From Wuchereria bancrofti (taxonomy: Eukaryota > Nematoda > Chromadorea > Rhabditida > Onchocercidae), in contig SSBO01000014.1 of the NCBI GenBank assembly GCA_005281725.1, positions 1,339,292-1,403,291 on the forward strand: DNA of 64,000 nt, in the 5' to 3' direction. A program made the position numbers and the translations under genes. Positions 34,195 through 47,449 of this stretch are shown piece after piece. The notes under the pieces were generated by a model, which was given only the letters and a program-made list of their open reading frames with translations, had not been told where the DNA came from and searched no databases. Position 1 is the first letter of the stretch. Each line of letters begins with the position of its first letter.

Positions 34195-37100
34195 TCAAAT
34201 ATAATTTCCCATACTTTGACTTCTGGCTATTCGTCTTCGTCGTCTTATACTATCACGAAGCGGATTTGACATTGAATGTGACGTTAATGTGCCAGCCTAA
34301 AAGAAAAAGACTGAGAAGGAAGAAAATTGATTAAAGATGCATTTAAAAAAGAATTGAAGCAAATTGAAAAAATTAAACTAATCGATATTGCCATCTTTTA
34401 ATATTTAGTTTTACGTAAATTTTTTCTCTTCTTATTATTACTATATTTATTTGTTTTTTTCATATTTTTATTTCAATAAAAGTTTAAAATTAAAAATAAA
34501 GACGAAAAAACTAATAAGCATACATCTGTAAGATCAATTGTTGAAGCACTGGTACCAGGTTTAATAAATTCTGCCATATAATCTTCCTTAATATCATCAC
34601 CATTCTCTCCCATTGTACTTTGATCGTTTTTTAATTCACGAAGTTTACGATCTAACAATTGACTGAACATACGATATAATGCTTCCGTATTTTCAGTTGA
34701 TGTCATATACTGTAGAAAGAAAAAAAAAATTAATATTCATTGAACAATTTTTTGTTAGTAAAAAAAACTGAAATATAAATTAAAATTTTTTCATTATACA
34801 TTAATGAATTGCTTAATTATTTTAAGTAGTTGATAAAAAAAGAAAAAACGTAAATATCAAAGTTAATAATTAATACCTAGAAGTAAAAAAACCTGAATAA
34901 CTTTTTTTTTGCACCAATTCATGACAAATTTCATAAAAAACATGAAAAAATTAAATTATATTCAAATAATCAGTAACTAATTACTTTTGCAAGTTCAATC
35001 CTTAAATTTGTTGGATCGTTCGATTCAGATTTTTCATCAAATAAATATTCCAAATTGTTATAAGCTGATGAAGCTACACCAATACCATCAGATAGACTTT
35101 TCCTGCAAAATAATAGTTTCGTTTAGTTTTACCACATCTTCCTTTTAATACAATGACCTCATCACATGACCTTATCATATGACCTTTTAAAGTATCTTTT
35201 AACATTTAGCACAAAAAACAAAATTATATACTTACAAATGCATTTATCGTGCAATTCAGACAACATAAATTTAATGCATCCTATAAAATTTGACAAATTT
35301 TAATTCTAATGTTAATTATTTAGCTATGAAATATGATAATCTATTTTGGTTATTTTTGGGAATTCTAAAATGCAATTTAATAATTGGAATAGCATATTGA
35401 AATATATTAAATGATTAAAATTAAACAGTATATTAATAATATTTAATAAATATTCCATTCATATTGTTTGAGTAAATGAAAAAAAAACTGTTCGTCATAA
35501 AATTAATTCAGAAATCCGAAAATAAATCCTGTAAGAACAAAAACTTCCGGATGTTTTTCTCAGCATAGAAATGCAAAAATACAAATATCAGTCATTTATT
35601 ATCTCATAAAAGGAGAGGAAAAAATGGGTAGGAAAAAAACAAGAAAATGTAAAATGTTTGTTTAGCATAAAATTAATTTCAAAAATTGGAAAATAAATCC
35701 AGAAAAAAATATGAAACTTACGATTTTCTTGGCACACGAATGCTAGGCTTAATATCACAGGCCATTTCCATAGCTTCTTTTAATGTTATTTTTGTATAGG
35801 CTCGAATGATTTTTGATGCATCAAATTGATTTGGCTTCTGATTTCGCATCAATAGCGGTCGAAAGATTGTTGCATTTAACCGTTCAAAACTAAAATTTTA
35901 ATTTTGCATCTTAGCTATTGTCTTCCTTTTCTCCCTCTCTCTCTCTTCTCTCTTACCCTTTCTCTGCCGTTTTTTCCTTTTTCAACTAATGAATTCTTCA
36001 AATAATGAGTTCTCACTGACTATTCTTTTCTTAGTTCAATTGAAATTTATGTTTAGAATAAAAAACAAAAAATTTATGCTTTGAATAAAAAATAAAAATT
36101 CAATTTTTTCATTTTTTTTGAAATAGAAATTAATACATTAGTGCATATATTAGTAATTGATAAATTTTAAAAAACTGATTACGTTTACTTATTGTGATGC
36201 TTCATTTTTTCTTTTCCTTTTCTTGTATTTTTCATTTATTTTTTGCTTGATTTTTTTTTTTAAATTTTAATTTGAAAAATTTTGAATGTTTGATGATGAT
36301 GTTATGCTAATTATGTATTAATATTTATTTCAGAGAAAAAAAAGAGAAACAAGTGTTAGTAAATCAATTTTGTTAATTTTGAAAAAATTGAAAAGAAAGG
36401 AAAGAAAAATATTAGTATTTAATTATTGTCGTAATTTATTTAAGCGAATTCAAATAATATTTAAAATTCTAGAGTTAATAAACTTTCAATTGTTCAAAGA
36501 AAATTTGAAAAAAAGTTTGAGAAATTTCTAAGGTAGAGTTTTTATGGTTATGAGTGTAGTAGTTTTAGGGTATTAAATTCTTGACAAACAATTTCGACGA
36601 AACTTTTAAAATTTGAATTTGTTACATCATTTCTAATTAACACTATAAAAGTTGTCCATTAATTTTATATTAAAGATGATTTTGGAAAAAGGTGAATGAA
36701 TTGATCAATAAATATATTAGAATTAAAAAAAAAAATAGATAAAATTTGACAAACTGACGCATCACGTATTGAATTATATCCTTTTTGTCCGGCAATATCT
36801 TCAACACCAGCCATTGTATAATCAAAATACTTAAAATCAAAATACATAAGTTTTAGCTTTTTTCTTTTCATACAAAATTATAAATTTGAAAAATTTTATT
36901 AACTTTTTTCAATTTTGTTAACTTTTTTCTTTTTTTCCTTTTCTTTTCAAGTACTGCAGTCGACAAATTTTTTTAGTTAAAAAAATAATTTTCTTAATTT
37001 TTCGTAGCCAAAGAATTACAAAATAAATGGAACGAACAAAACTTCTTGGAATTTCTCTAAAATGTTAAATTTAATATATTTCTAACCTCTAATTTACTTT

Positions 37101-40100
37101 ATTTGCAATCCGTGAAAAAAAGTGGAATGCTCTGATATTTATTAGCTTCGTCTTTGTTTTATTAAAAAATAAAAATGTCAAAATTTTTCAAATTATAATT
37201 TTTAATCTCTAACTTATTTTATTCGTAAAAAAAAGGCATGAATTGAATTTTGAAATTAGAGATTCGTTAATTAAAATTAATGATTATTTAATCGTACCCG
37301 CATATAAACACTTTGTATCATCGTTGGACCTTCTTCTGCTCCCCTTTCAATGTTTAAGTAAGTTGCTAACGGTCGAATTGTTATTCCCTGCAAATTTAAT
37401 TTATCATTTAACATAAATTTAATAATTAAATTTTGGAATAGAATTTCTTTTCCATTTTTTCACCTTTTAGAAAGTTATTTAATCTTCTTAAATAAATTTT
37501 TCGTGTGGGGGAAAAATTTAGATATATGGAAAAAAAAGCTATTATTTATAAATATATTATAAGTTATTTTTATCCTATTAACAATTGCGCTAAATTATTT
37601 TATTTTTGGAATTTTATCATTCATTACAATGTATATCTGATATTAAAATAAGAAGAAATATAAAAATGATAAAATGATTTTAAAAAAAATGAAAATGATA
37701 AAATGGTTTAAAAAAAATATGAAAGTGATAAAATGATTAAAGAACTATAAAAATGATAAAATAATTTAAAGAAAAAAAAACTATCACTAAAATTACATAA
37801 ATAATGAAATTATAACAATTTTATGCAAAAATTTTTCCCAATATAAAATAAAACAAAAAAAAAATTCATTCTAATTACATTACCGGATCCGGAAATCGAA
37901 ACTATCACAAACTAACTTGTAGAAAAACGGTGAAGTAGATGACAGCTATACAGGCTGTTGTGAACATACTTTTAGCATGAATATTATTCGGCATTGAAAC
38001 TACTAAACCGAATGCAATTGCACCACGTAATCCACCGTAACATAAAATGAACTGATCAACCCGAGTAAAACTTTGTTTCCGGAAACGATTCAATATAGCA
38101 CATTGTACGATGACACCTACAAACTTTTATTTAATGCGTAAAATCATTGATTTTAATACATTTATCAATTTATTATCAACAAAAAAAAAGATTAGTTAAA
38201 AAATACAAAATTATAAAATTCAACAGTTTAACAAATTTTGTATTTTTTTTTGTATTTTTTTAAATGCTTCTTTTGTAATCATTTTCCTTCCTTTTTTCCT
38301 TGATAAAAGTTATTGTCGAAAGTAAATTTTAAAAGAATAAAAATTTTTTTATCAAAATTTTGGCAATTAAAAAAAGAAAAAGAAAAAATGCTTTAAGAAA
38401 AATAAAAGATAAAAAATAAAATGATATCATACCAATGCTGCGATAAACCAAACAGAAAATAATTGTAAGTGCAATAAATGGTAAATCCCAATGATGTTTA
38501 CTTGAAATTGTTGATAAGCCAAGAAACATAAAAATTACTGTTTCACAAATTTGTGCTATCATTTTTGTGAAATATTTAACAGATGTTGCAGCTGTTGCAG
38601 TAATATTACCTTTAACATATTGCTTCATAGCCATGCCACAAGCAACAATTCTAAAATTTTAAATTTTACAAAAAAAATGATTTAAATTTTGCAAAATTTT
38701 AAAGTTAATAATCGATTTTTTTTGCTTTAACCTTCAATTTATATAAATATTTGTTCTTTAACTTATTTTCTTTAATTTAACTTTAACTTATGCCTTTAAC
38801 TAATGCCCTAAGTTTCAGTTTCTGCTTTTTTTCTTTATTTTATGAAAATATAAGGATATAAAAATTAAAATATGACTGATATGGAAAATTTTCTAAAAGT
38901 TTTGACAATTTAATAAATTTGTTAAAGAAAAAATTATATGATTTTTATAAACAAAATAATTTTTATGAAACATTTTGCTAAAAAATTTCATAAATAACAT
39001 ACGCTAAAATGGATGATAGACCAAACATTTCACCAGTTAGATATGCCATATACGGTATTAGAAATATAAAAATTGGATTCAATATTTTAACTTTGTCTGT
39101 ATATCTGCAATTAATGAATTTTTTCAATTTTAAATTTTAAGCTTTCACATTTTTCATTTTTTTTAATGTGAAGTTAAAGATTTTTCTTAACATAAACTGA
39201 AAACAAAATTAATTAATTGCAAAATTATTTGATAAAGTTAATCGACAAATTTTCAAAAAAAAAAAAATCGCCACCGCCACTTTTTGATGTAAAATATTTG
39301 AAACAAAATTTTCAAATATTTTATATATCATTAAAATTTAGAAAGAATAGTAAGTGTTTAATTTAGTAAAATTTTGTCAAATTTTAAAGATATAAAAATT
39401 TTTAATTAAAATAAAAAAGAGGAAAAACTTACTTAGTGATGAAACTAACAATAAATGCATAAAAAAGACCAATTGCTGTACCACCGAAACCAATTACAAA
39501 GAAGCTTATACCACCAGAAAAATAATCAATTGGTATTAATTTATCCTTTCCAATAAGTACAAATTTACGAAACATTTGATAGAGTACCTAAAAAGCATAA
39601 TTAAAAAAAACAGAATATTTTGCTTTAAGCCAAAATTCAAATTATTTAGATTTCATATCAAATATAATTCAACAAATTTAATTATATCAAAAATAGATAA
39701 ATTACTTTGTTTTTTCATCTTTCTCAAATTATTTTGTTACTTAAAAGTAGCAATTAAATGTTAAAATAAGATAATATTTGAGTTTCTTAAAAATTACCTC
39801 CAACTTATTCTAAATTTAAAATTTAAATTTGGAATAAATATAAGACTTAAGGAAAAAAAGTACTTTTTTATATGTGTTCATAATTTAACTACTAATACTT
39901 TGAAAATTTTTAGAGCATTTTGTTTTTCCTAGTATAATTTGTAACTGAACAATTAATTCATACTTTATGATTGATCAATTAATTGATTAATTTTGTTGAT
40001 TAGTTAGGAAAAATGATTAATTTAGAAAAAAACATACCACAGTGATACCATCATTGAACAATGCTTCACCGAAAACAGTTATAAAAAGTGTTTCATTAAC

Positions 40101-42724
40101 ATGAATCTCTTCAAAAACTGCTATTACAGCTACCGGATCAACAGCGCTAATTAATGCCGAAAAGAGGAAAATTTCAAAAATGGAAAATTTAATTGAAAAA
40201 ACATTCAATAAGCCAAGGCCATATAATGATGAACCTAAAATGTAATAATTGAGAATAATATGATTAATTATTTGATGATAAATGATAGTTAATATTTTTT
40301 ATAATGCATTTAAAATATTTGATATATAATAATAATCAAAAATTATATAGTAATTTATATCTGTAATTTATGGTAATTTATATCGCTAACTGATAATTAA
40401 TCAAGTAAAAAATGATGAAATTTTGAAAAATGATAAAAATGATAAAAAGAATTTGGATACAGTGCTGTTTTTTTTTCATCAAATTTGATTGATATGATTT
40501 GCCTGGAAATTTCGCTTTCAATGTACTTTTTTTTTACGTTATCAAATTTTTCTAGCAAAAATTTATTCGATAATTTTCTATTCCAATTTATAAATTTTGA
40601 CAATCAAATTTGATTAATAGAGTTTAGCTGGAAATTTTTTCTTTTTGATTATTAGTTGCAATCTATGCTTCTCTCACTCCTAAAATAACTTGCGACATTA
40701 TGAGTTTTAAACTTAAAATTTTGAAATATGCAAAATTTTAAGCAATTTTATTCAGCTGTAAAAAAAACTAACCGATTGCTAGACAATTCCATATGGTTCC
40801 GAAAACAGCAAATACCAATATAGAGCCAAAATTTTCAAATAAAGCTCGATTTGGCATAAAATAACCTTAAAAATTGAATTATCATTTATAATATCAAATG
40901 ATAATTTTGCAGGATAGCTATTTAAAAATAACAAGAAAAGAAATTAAATTTTATACGTTAATTTTAATAAAATACAGAATTTTACCTATAAAAAGCAAAT
41001 GTATAGTTAAACTATAATATAGTATATAAATAAATAATTTGAAACAATAATAATTTATATCACTCCTCATAAATTGGTACATTCAAAAATTTTCATTTAT
41101 TTTTTCCTTTAATTCAAGTTTTAAAAAATATTTATCAAAATATACATATTCAATTACTATATTAATTAAATCACATTTTTTGATTAAAGTTATAAAATGA
41201 TAAATAAGTTTCAAAATTCTTAAATTTCAAAATTTAATTGAGTTAAAAAAAAAAAAGTAACCAGCATCGAAAATAATCGGTGGTAGCAAGTAAAGAAAGA
41301 AAATATTTGCTTCCAGATTGAATATTGAATCGTTAACATTGGATAATTTAAGCAGAACACCCAATATGAGACCCACAACAATCAATAACGATGAATCCGG
41401 AAATGTATCAGCGACCCGTTTTGATATATGAAATACTGTATAATCGATCATACATATAAATTTTTTTTTTATAGCATTTATTTCTTCAAAAAAAAAGAAT
41501 TTAGTCTCAATAAAACTAAAAATTGAAAATTTTTTAATTTAAATAAGCAATTTGAAGTATTTTGCGTTTTTTAATTTAAAATTTGTAAAAGTATTTTTTA
41601 TAAAAATTAATAGTAAAATGCTCTCAAGTTTCGTTTCATTTTTTTTAATGTAAAAAAAAAATAATTAGTATTGTAAAACAGATGCAATAAAATTTCAATA
41701 ATGCAATATTATATATTACTAACAAATGCAAAGCAAAATTTTGTAATCTATTTTCACGTTTCTATTATGGTAACGTAAATCAACGTCATATGCTTACGTC
41801 AACTGCATAAAAAATGAGCAGTTGAACAGTAATAAGCAAGCAGTAAAAAAAATCATGGTTAAAGTTAAAATTGAAAAGAACTTCCATCATTTTCTACTTC
41901 TCTCTTTTCATCTCTTCTTCTCTTCCTTAATTAATTAATTAACTTAAGGAGGGAAGTCTTAATTTGTAAAAAAAACAAAGAAATAAACAAACCCATTTTA
42001 GCAATCCCAGCAAGTAATAACCATATTGCAATAGTATATGGTTTTTGGACCTCTTCCCAATTGAATGAGATTACCTTGAAAAGTTACATTTTATTTTTTT
42101 TTTCAATTACATTTTATCTTTTCTTAAATTTTTTCTTTTAAAATTATTTTTTTACTCAAAATTTGAATTCATTTAATTTAATTACACTTAAAATACTTCT
42201 AGTCGTTTTTTTTTCTCCTTTTCTTCCATTTATGCTCATAAAAACAATCATTTAATAAATAAAATTTGTTTATGAGAGAGAAAAAAAAGAAAAAACATAA
42301 CCAATAAATAAAATGATATACTTTAAACTAATTGAAACTTATGATTTTTTCGTTTTTCTCTTTTTTTTCAAAATTTGAAATTTGATTCATACTTGAAAAC
42401 GTCCTGGTGCTTCTTCAACTTGAGGTGCAATTTCATAAAAATCTCTCCAATTTCCTTTCACTTCACGTTCGCTAGCTGACACCAATTTGAGAAACAGTAA
42501 TTGCCATAACAAATATAAAAATTAAATGATAATTTTTGATATTCCTTTTTTTGAAAAAAATTTTTTCAATTATTTTTCTTTTTTGTTTTCACTTTTTTCT
42601 TCCTATTTTCTTCCTGTTTTTCTTCCATTCTTTTTTCCCATTTATTTATTTGTTTACTTTTTAATTATAACAAATAAATAATTAGCAAATGTTAATTGTT
42701 ATTCATACCAATTGCTATAGACAT
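34195..42724 (-). CDS. Na+/H+ exchanger (NHE/NHX, SLC9-type)
   Basis: Membrane antiporter trading Na+ for H+. Sixteen coding exons with consistent phases give 684 codons: 42709-42724, 42393-42475, 41993-42074, 41262-41435, 40773-40865, 40038-40234, 39433-39587, 39003-39104, 38433-38650, 37917-38116, 37298-37387, 36759-36829, 35722-35889, 34985-35102, 34524-34709, 34195-34296 (TGA). Diagnostic motifs: [11 protein letters not shown] and [13 protein letters not shown] (41262 exon), [16 protein letters not shown] and [11 protein letters not shown] (40038 exon, about residues 181-213, including the ion-binding Asn-Asp), MAYLTGE (39003 exon), [10 protein letters not shown] (38433 exon) and [13 protein letters not shown] (37917 exon, about residue 401). 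Residues after about 440 form a cytosolic tail of roughly 245 residues, acidic then Arg-rich ([14 protein letters not shown]). The membrane core is complete. The start exon is only five codons (MSIAI) and adds no signal peptide, so an alternative first exon is possible. Confidence 0.93.
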
Positions 42725-42867
42725 CGGTTAATTTCGATTGATGAATATATCTGTTTTGATTCTTTTTCTACTTTTGGCAAACTCTTTTCTTCTTCTTCTT
42801 CTTCCTTTTTTTTCTTCTTTCCTTTTCGTTTGTTTTCTTTCCAGCAAAGATAATTTCAAATTGTATT
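42725..42867 (-). other. Probable 5' UTR of the exchanger with (trans-)splice acceptor
   Basis: On the minus strand a TTTTGCAG acceptor (42868-42870) opens an exon of about 159 nt that ends at the GTATGA donor before 42709 and carries the ATG at 42722-42724. The segment has a GAAGAAGAA run near 42780-42810 and stops in all frames ahead of the ATG. Whether the acceptor takes a spliced leader is inference. Confidence 0.4.
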
Positions 42868-45800
42868 CTGCAAAAGTTGAAATTTAATTAATATCATAAA
42901 AAGTTTGAATTTGAGCAATTATTTATAGGCATTTTATAATACACCGTACCAATATTAATCAATCAATAATATGATAATAATAGCATCAAAACAGCAATAA
43001 ATAAATGATAATAATTATGATGATAGTTAGTGATAATGATAATATGGGTGAGCGCATTTTTGTTTTGTTTTCTCAGACTATTAATTTAAAAAAAAAAGGA
43101 TAAATTAAATAAATGCTAATAAAAATGCAAATAAAATAAAATCATGAAAAAAATATATAAATTTCATTACAGTTTTCGTTTTTTTTAAAAAAAAAAGGAA
43201 AAAACAAGAAATCAAATGGAAAATCTAAATTGAAATATAAAACTTAAAGTGGTTGCTATAGTAATCCCATGAAATGATGATATAATCATTTCATTGTTAA
43301 TCATTAATGAAACTTTAAATAATAAATAGCAAAAAAAAAAATTGATGAATTGGTAATTGAATTAATGAAATTTCATTAATAACTGGAAATGACTAAAAAT
43401 TTTTACTCTTATTTTTCTCCTCAAAATGTTGATAAAGAAATAAAGCATGTAATGTGTGAAGAAGAAAGCCTAAAATACTGTGCGAACCTGAAATAATCCT
43501 ATATGAAGGTTATTTTAATATTAACAAAGCTAAAAAGAAAATGAAACATAACTTCCATGTTTGCATATGCATGTGCATGTGCATGTGCATGCATTGTATG
43601 CATGTATGTAAGTGCTAAAATGTGTATGTATTTGTTTGTATGATATGTGTAAATGTTTTGTTGCATTTCTTATTTTAATAAAATCATTTTAATGACATTT
43701 AATGTTTCGAGAAAAAAAATGAAAGAAAAATGAAAAGTACGCATTTCAGTGGTATTTCAAAATAGTTAATTGTTTATGTTTGTAAGCAATGATAGTAATT
43801 AGTAAATTATATTGTATTACAGACACATATATCACTAATTAACTTAATCACAATAATTTCAATTATTTCCCATTTCAAAAGTTTTGTGAGGCATTTAAAA
43901 TTGTTGAAATTATGACAGTAAGAAGTTAAGATGAAAACATATATGGAAAAAGAAATGAAAATGAAATAAAAGGACAAAAAAGAAAATAAAATTGTTGGTT
44001 TTTTTTATTTGTTTATTTTTTTTATTTTTTGAAAACAGAAAAAATAAGAAATATCGATGGTAATGGATTGTTTCTTTTTTTTTGTATTTCTAGAAGTTAT
44101 TGTTTTTAAGTAACAGCGAAAAAAACGAAAGAAAAAATAAGAAGGAAAAGAGAAAAAACATTTGATATAAACTGTCTTAGCATAAATTTGATAGACGAAA
44201 CATTGAACAATAAAAAAAAGAAAAAAAATTTTTTTTCCTAAAAAACATTTTATTACTTTTCATTTTGATTTTTTTCTTTTTTTTTGTTAAAGACAGAAAT
44301 TTGAAATCAAACAAACGAAAGAAAAAAAAATTGTTTAAGGTAATTGTATGTTTATTGTATTACAGTAATCATTATAAGAACTCTTAATGCTATGACTCAT
44401 TAAGTTCATTTATATAAATGTGTAAATGAAACTTTCTTGCGCTATTGTATCATAATGTTTGGCTAAAAATGATAAAAAATGATCAATGATTATTCATTGA
44501 AGACAAGAAAAAAAACGAGAGAGAAGGACCAAAGATTAGTTTTTACTATAATCCGGAAATTTTGAATCAGTTTATACTGTCTCAATTAACTGTTAATGTA
44601 TGATGAAGGATATCATATTATTTTGCTGCTTCTTTCTTCCCTTTTTTTAGTGAGAAATATTTTCATTTTTTATTATCATACAGTAAACATTTTTTAAGCA
44701 ATGTTTAAAGAATTTTATAGCAACAGTAGTATTATGATAATGAAGATTAATATCATGATAATGTTGATAATATTATGATATTGTCCTTATGTTAGTGATA
44801 ATAATGGTGATAATTCATTATAGTGAAGATAATAATGAATAATAAAATAATATCACAATAATAGTGAAAAGAATGACTGAGATTATCATCGCGATAATAA
44901 TCGCAATAATTAATGTTATAATGGTGAATAAAAGATAATGGTGAATAAGGATAACTATTACGATTGTGTAGTGATGATGATAACAGTAATGGTGATAATT
45001 AATGTTATAATAAAGATAATGATGTTGATAATTAAATAACAGCAATGATAGCAAACATTGACGATGATAATGATTAATATTACCATAAAAATGTTAATAA
45101 AAATGATTCATAGTTTTCCTCAAGACAAATATTGTTATTGCTGAATGAATCATGATAAATTTATAAATGGATTATATCCATTTTATGCTAATGGTAACAT
45201 TATAATGTTGATAATTAATATGTATGATGATTACAGTGATGATTAATATTATGATGATAACATATAATTTGTTTAGAAAAAAGATTTGAAATTTCCTTTT
45301 TGTCACCTTCAAATAGCAAAAAAATTTTTTAATATGTTTAATAAAATTATTGGAAAAAACTTTTTAAAAATCAATTAAATATGAATTGAAATCCTTGCCT
45401 TAGAAACGTCCAATTTATATTTTGGTTTCTTTTTTTGAAACAATAAAAGAAAATATTTAATTAGCTATTACTAATAATGTTTGTAACATTAAAATTTACA
45501 AATAAATAAAATGATTAATTAATGGGCAAAAATAATTAATGGGCCAAAAACTAATTATTATTAGAAATATACAGTATTTTTAGTAAATATATGAAGCATT
45601 GCTAACGAAATTTTTTGGGATACTATCTTATTCTTACTTTACAGTACAATTCGAAATGATTACTGAATTTTCTTTCCGACCACATTTGGATAAGAATTTG
45701 ATCTAATTCTATAGTTAATTAAATTAGACATTTCTTAATTCAGAAATTAAAAATTTGAAAATTTTGAAATATATTATCCTAAAATCTTATAATTTAGAAT

Positions 45801-47391
45801 ATAATTTTATCTCTGTATTCATGTAGATTATCATTTAATTCTCCTGTTACTTCGTATTTATAGTATAAAAACTAATTTCAAATAATTTATTCGAAATTAA
45901 TTTCAAGAATAAGCTAGCTAAAAAACTGTTCCATTTCATTTTTTTCGAATTCATAAATGGGTAATTCAAATTTATTTTGATGCTATGGAATATTTCACCA
46001 AAACAACCTGAAATAACTTTCTCCTAAAAAGTTAACGAAGAAAAATACTTGTTATTACGGATTAATCATATCATGTTATGATAAACAATGGAAGAATAAA
46101 TTCCACTAATCTGGAGAATTAATAAAAAAACTTTCACTTGTTGATTGCTACTTGTTGACTAACAATAATTAAGTTAGGAAAAGTTTTTAAATGTTTTTAA
46201 ATTTAAAAAATTTTTGATTGTGTTAATAAGTTAAATTAGACTAACTTTAACTTTCACATTCACTTACACTTTCATTGATTTATAAACATGCCATTAATCA
46301 TTATCAATATTTACCACACATAATGTTGTTTATCAATAATTTCTACCTATTCCTATCATTTAGTATCTATCAAAAATTTCTATATCTTTTACACATATAT
46401 TTATTACTATTACTTATTACTCTTGTCAAAATTCTAATTTTGCATATAACATTAACACTTTTGTTTATTACTTTTTCATGTTTTCATTACATTCAAGTTA
46501 TAGTTTCCGATACAATTTACTTTCGAAAATTGTTTAAATTTAGGTTAATTGTTATCGTCAGCTTTTAGAAATTAAAAATTAAACTTATTTAAATAATATG
46601 CTCTTATCAATTCATAATATGATTAAAAATATAAAATATTCCAAAGAATAAATATACATTAATTAATTGGTATAATTATAGGATTTATAAACGTTCAATT
46701 ATCAAAAACATGTAAAATAATGAATGATATCATCATTCTCCACCGTAATTACCAATTTTACTACTTAATTCTAAATTAATTAACTTATTGTGAATATAAT
46801 TAATAGTATAACATTTATTTTAATGGCATAACATTTTTTTTCCTATTCAATATGGTCAAAACTAAAAAAGAATTATTAACTCAAATTAACAATTTGACAA
46901 AACAGATTAATAATAGAAAACAAACAAGAAAACAAACAAATAAATAAATAACAAACAAACAAACGAAACAAAAAGTAAGCAAGCAAATAAACAAAGAGAC
47001 AAAAAAAAAAACAAATGAACGAACAAATGAGCAAATAAATAAAAGCGTAGACATGTAAAAGATTGGAAATTCTTTTTAATGCTAATAATAATAGAAATAA
47101 GTTTCCCTTGAAATGATGCTTTTGATATGATAATAGAATGAATGATAGGGAAAAAATGCAAAAAATAATCTTGATAAAACAAATTTTTTTTTGTAACTTT
47201 TAAAAAATCAATAATACTGTTTGAAAATTAAAATATTGATGAAATTCTTTTTCATTATAGCAGCATAGAAATTATTCAATTAAAATTGTAATTTTGACAT
47301 ATATTTGACATATATAGCTAAATATATGTTTTAAATTTATCTATCAACTATTTAAAATCATTCCGGCTTTTTGGCACTATGTAATTTGATA

Positions 47392-47449
47392 TTTAATTTC
47401 AAATTTTTAACATTGCTATTTTTAATTTCAAATTTTTAACATTGCTATT
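47392..47449. repeat. 29-bp exact tandem duplication
   Basis: TTTAATTTCAAATTTTTAACATTGCTATT-type unit of 29 bp at 47392-47420, repeated exactly at 47421-47449. Confidence 0.9.

Noticed and set aside
43568..43610. ATGTGC repeat considered as a CRISPR-like or regulatory array
   Set aside because: Simple microsatellite without spacers, in a eukaryotic context.
44818..45054. 78-codon minus-strand ORF rich in His, Tyr and Ile
   Set aside because: Read-through of degenerate ATGATAAT repeats.
46907..47182. 91-codon hydrophobic minus-strand ORF
   Set aside because: Derived from AACAAACAAAT-type simple repeat; LFVFLF composition, no splice context.
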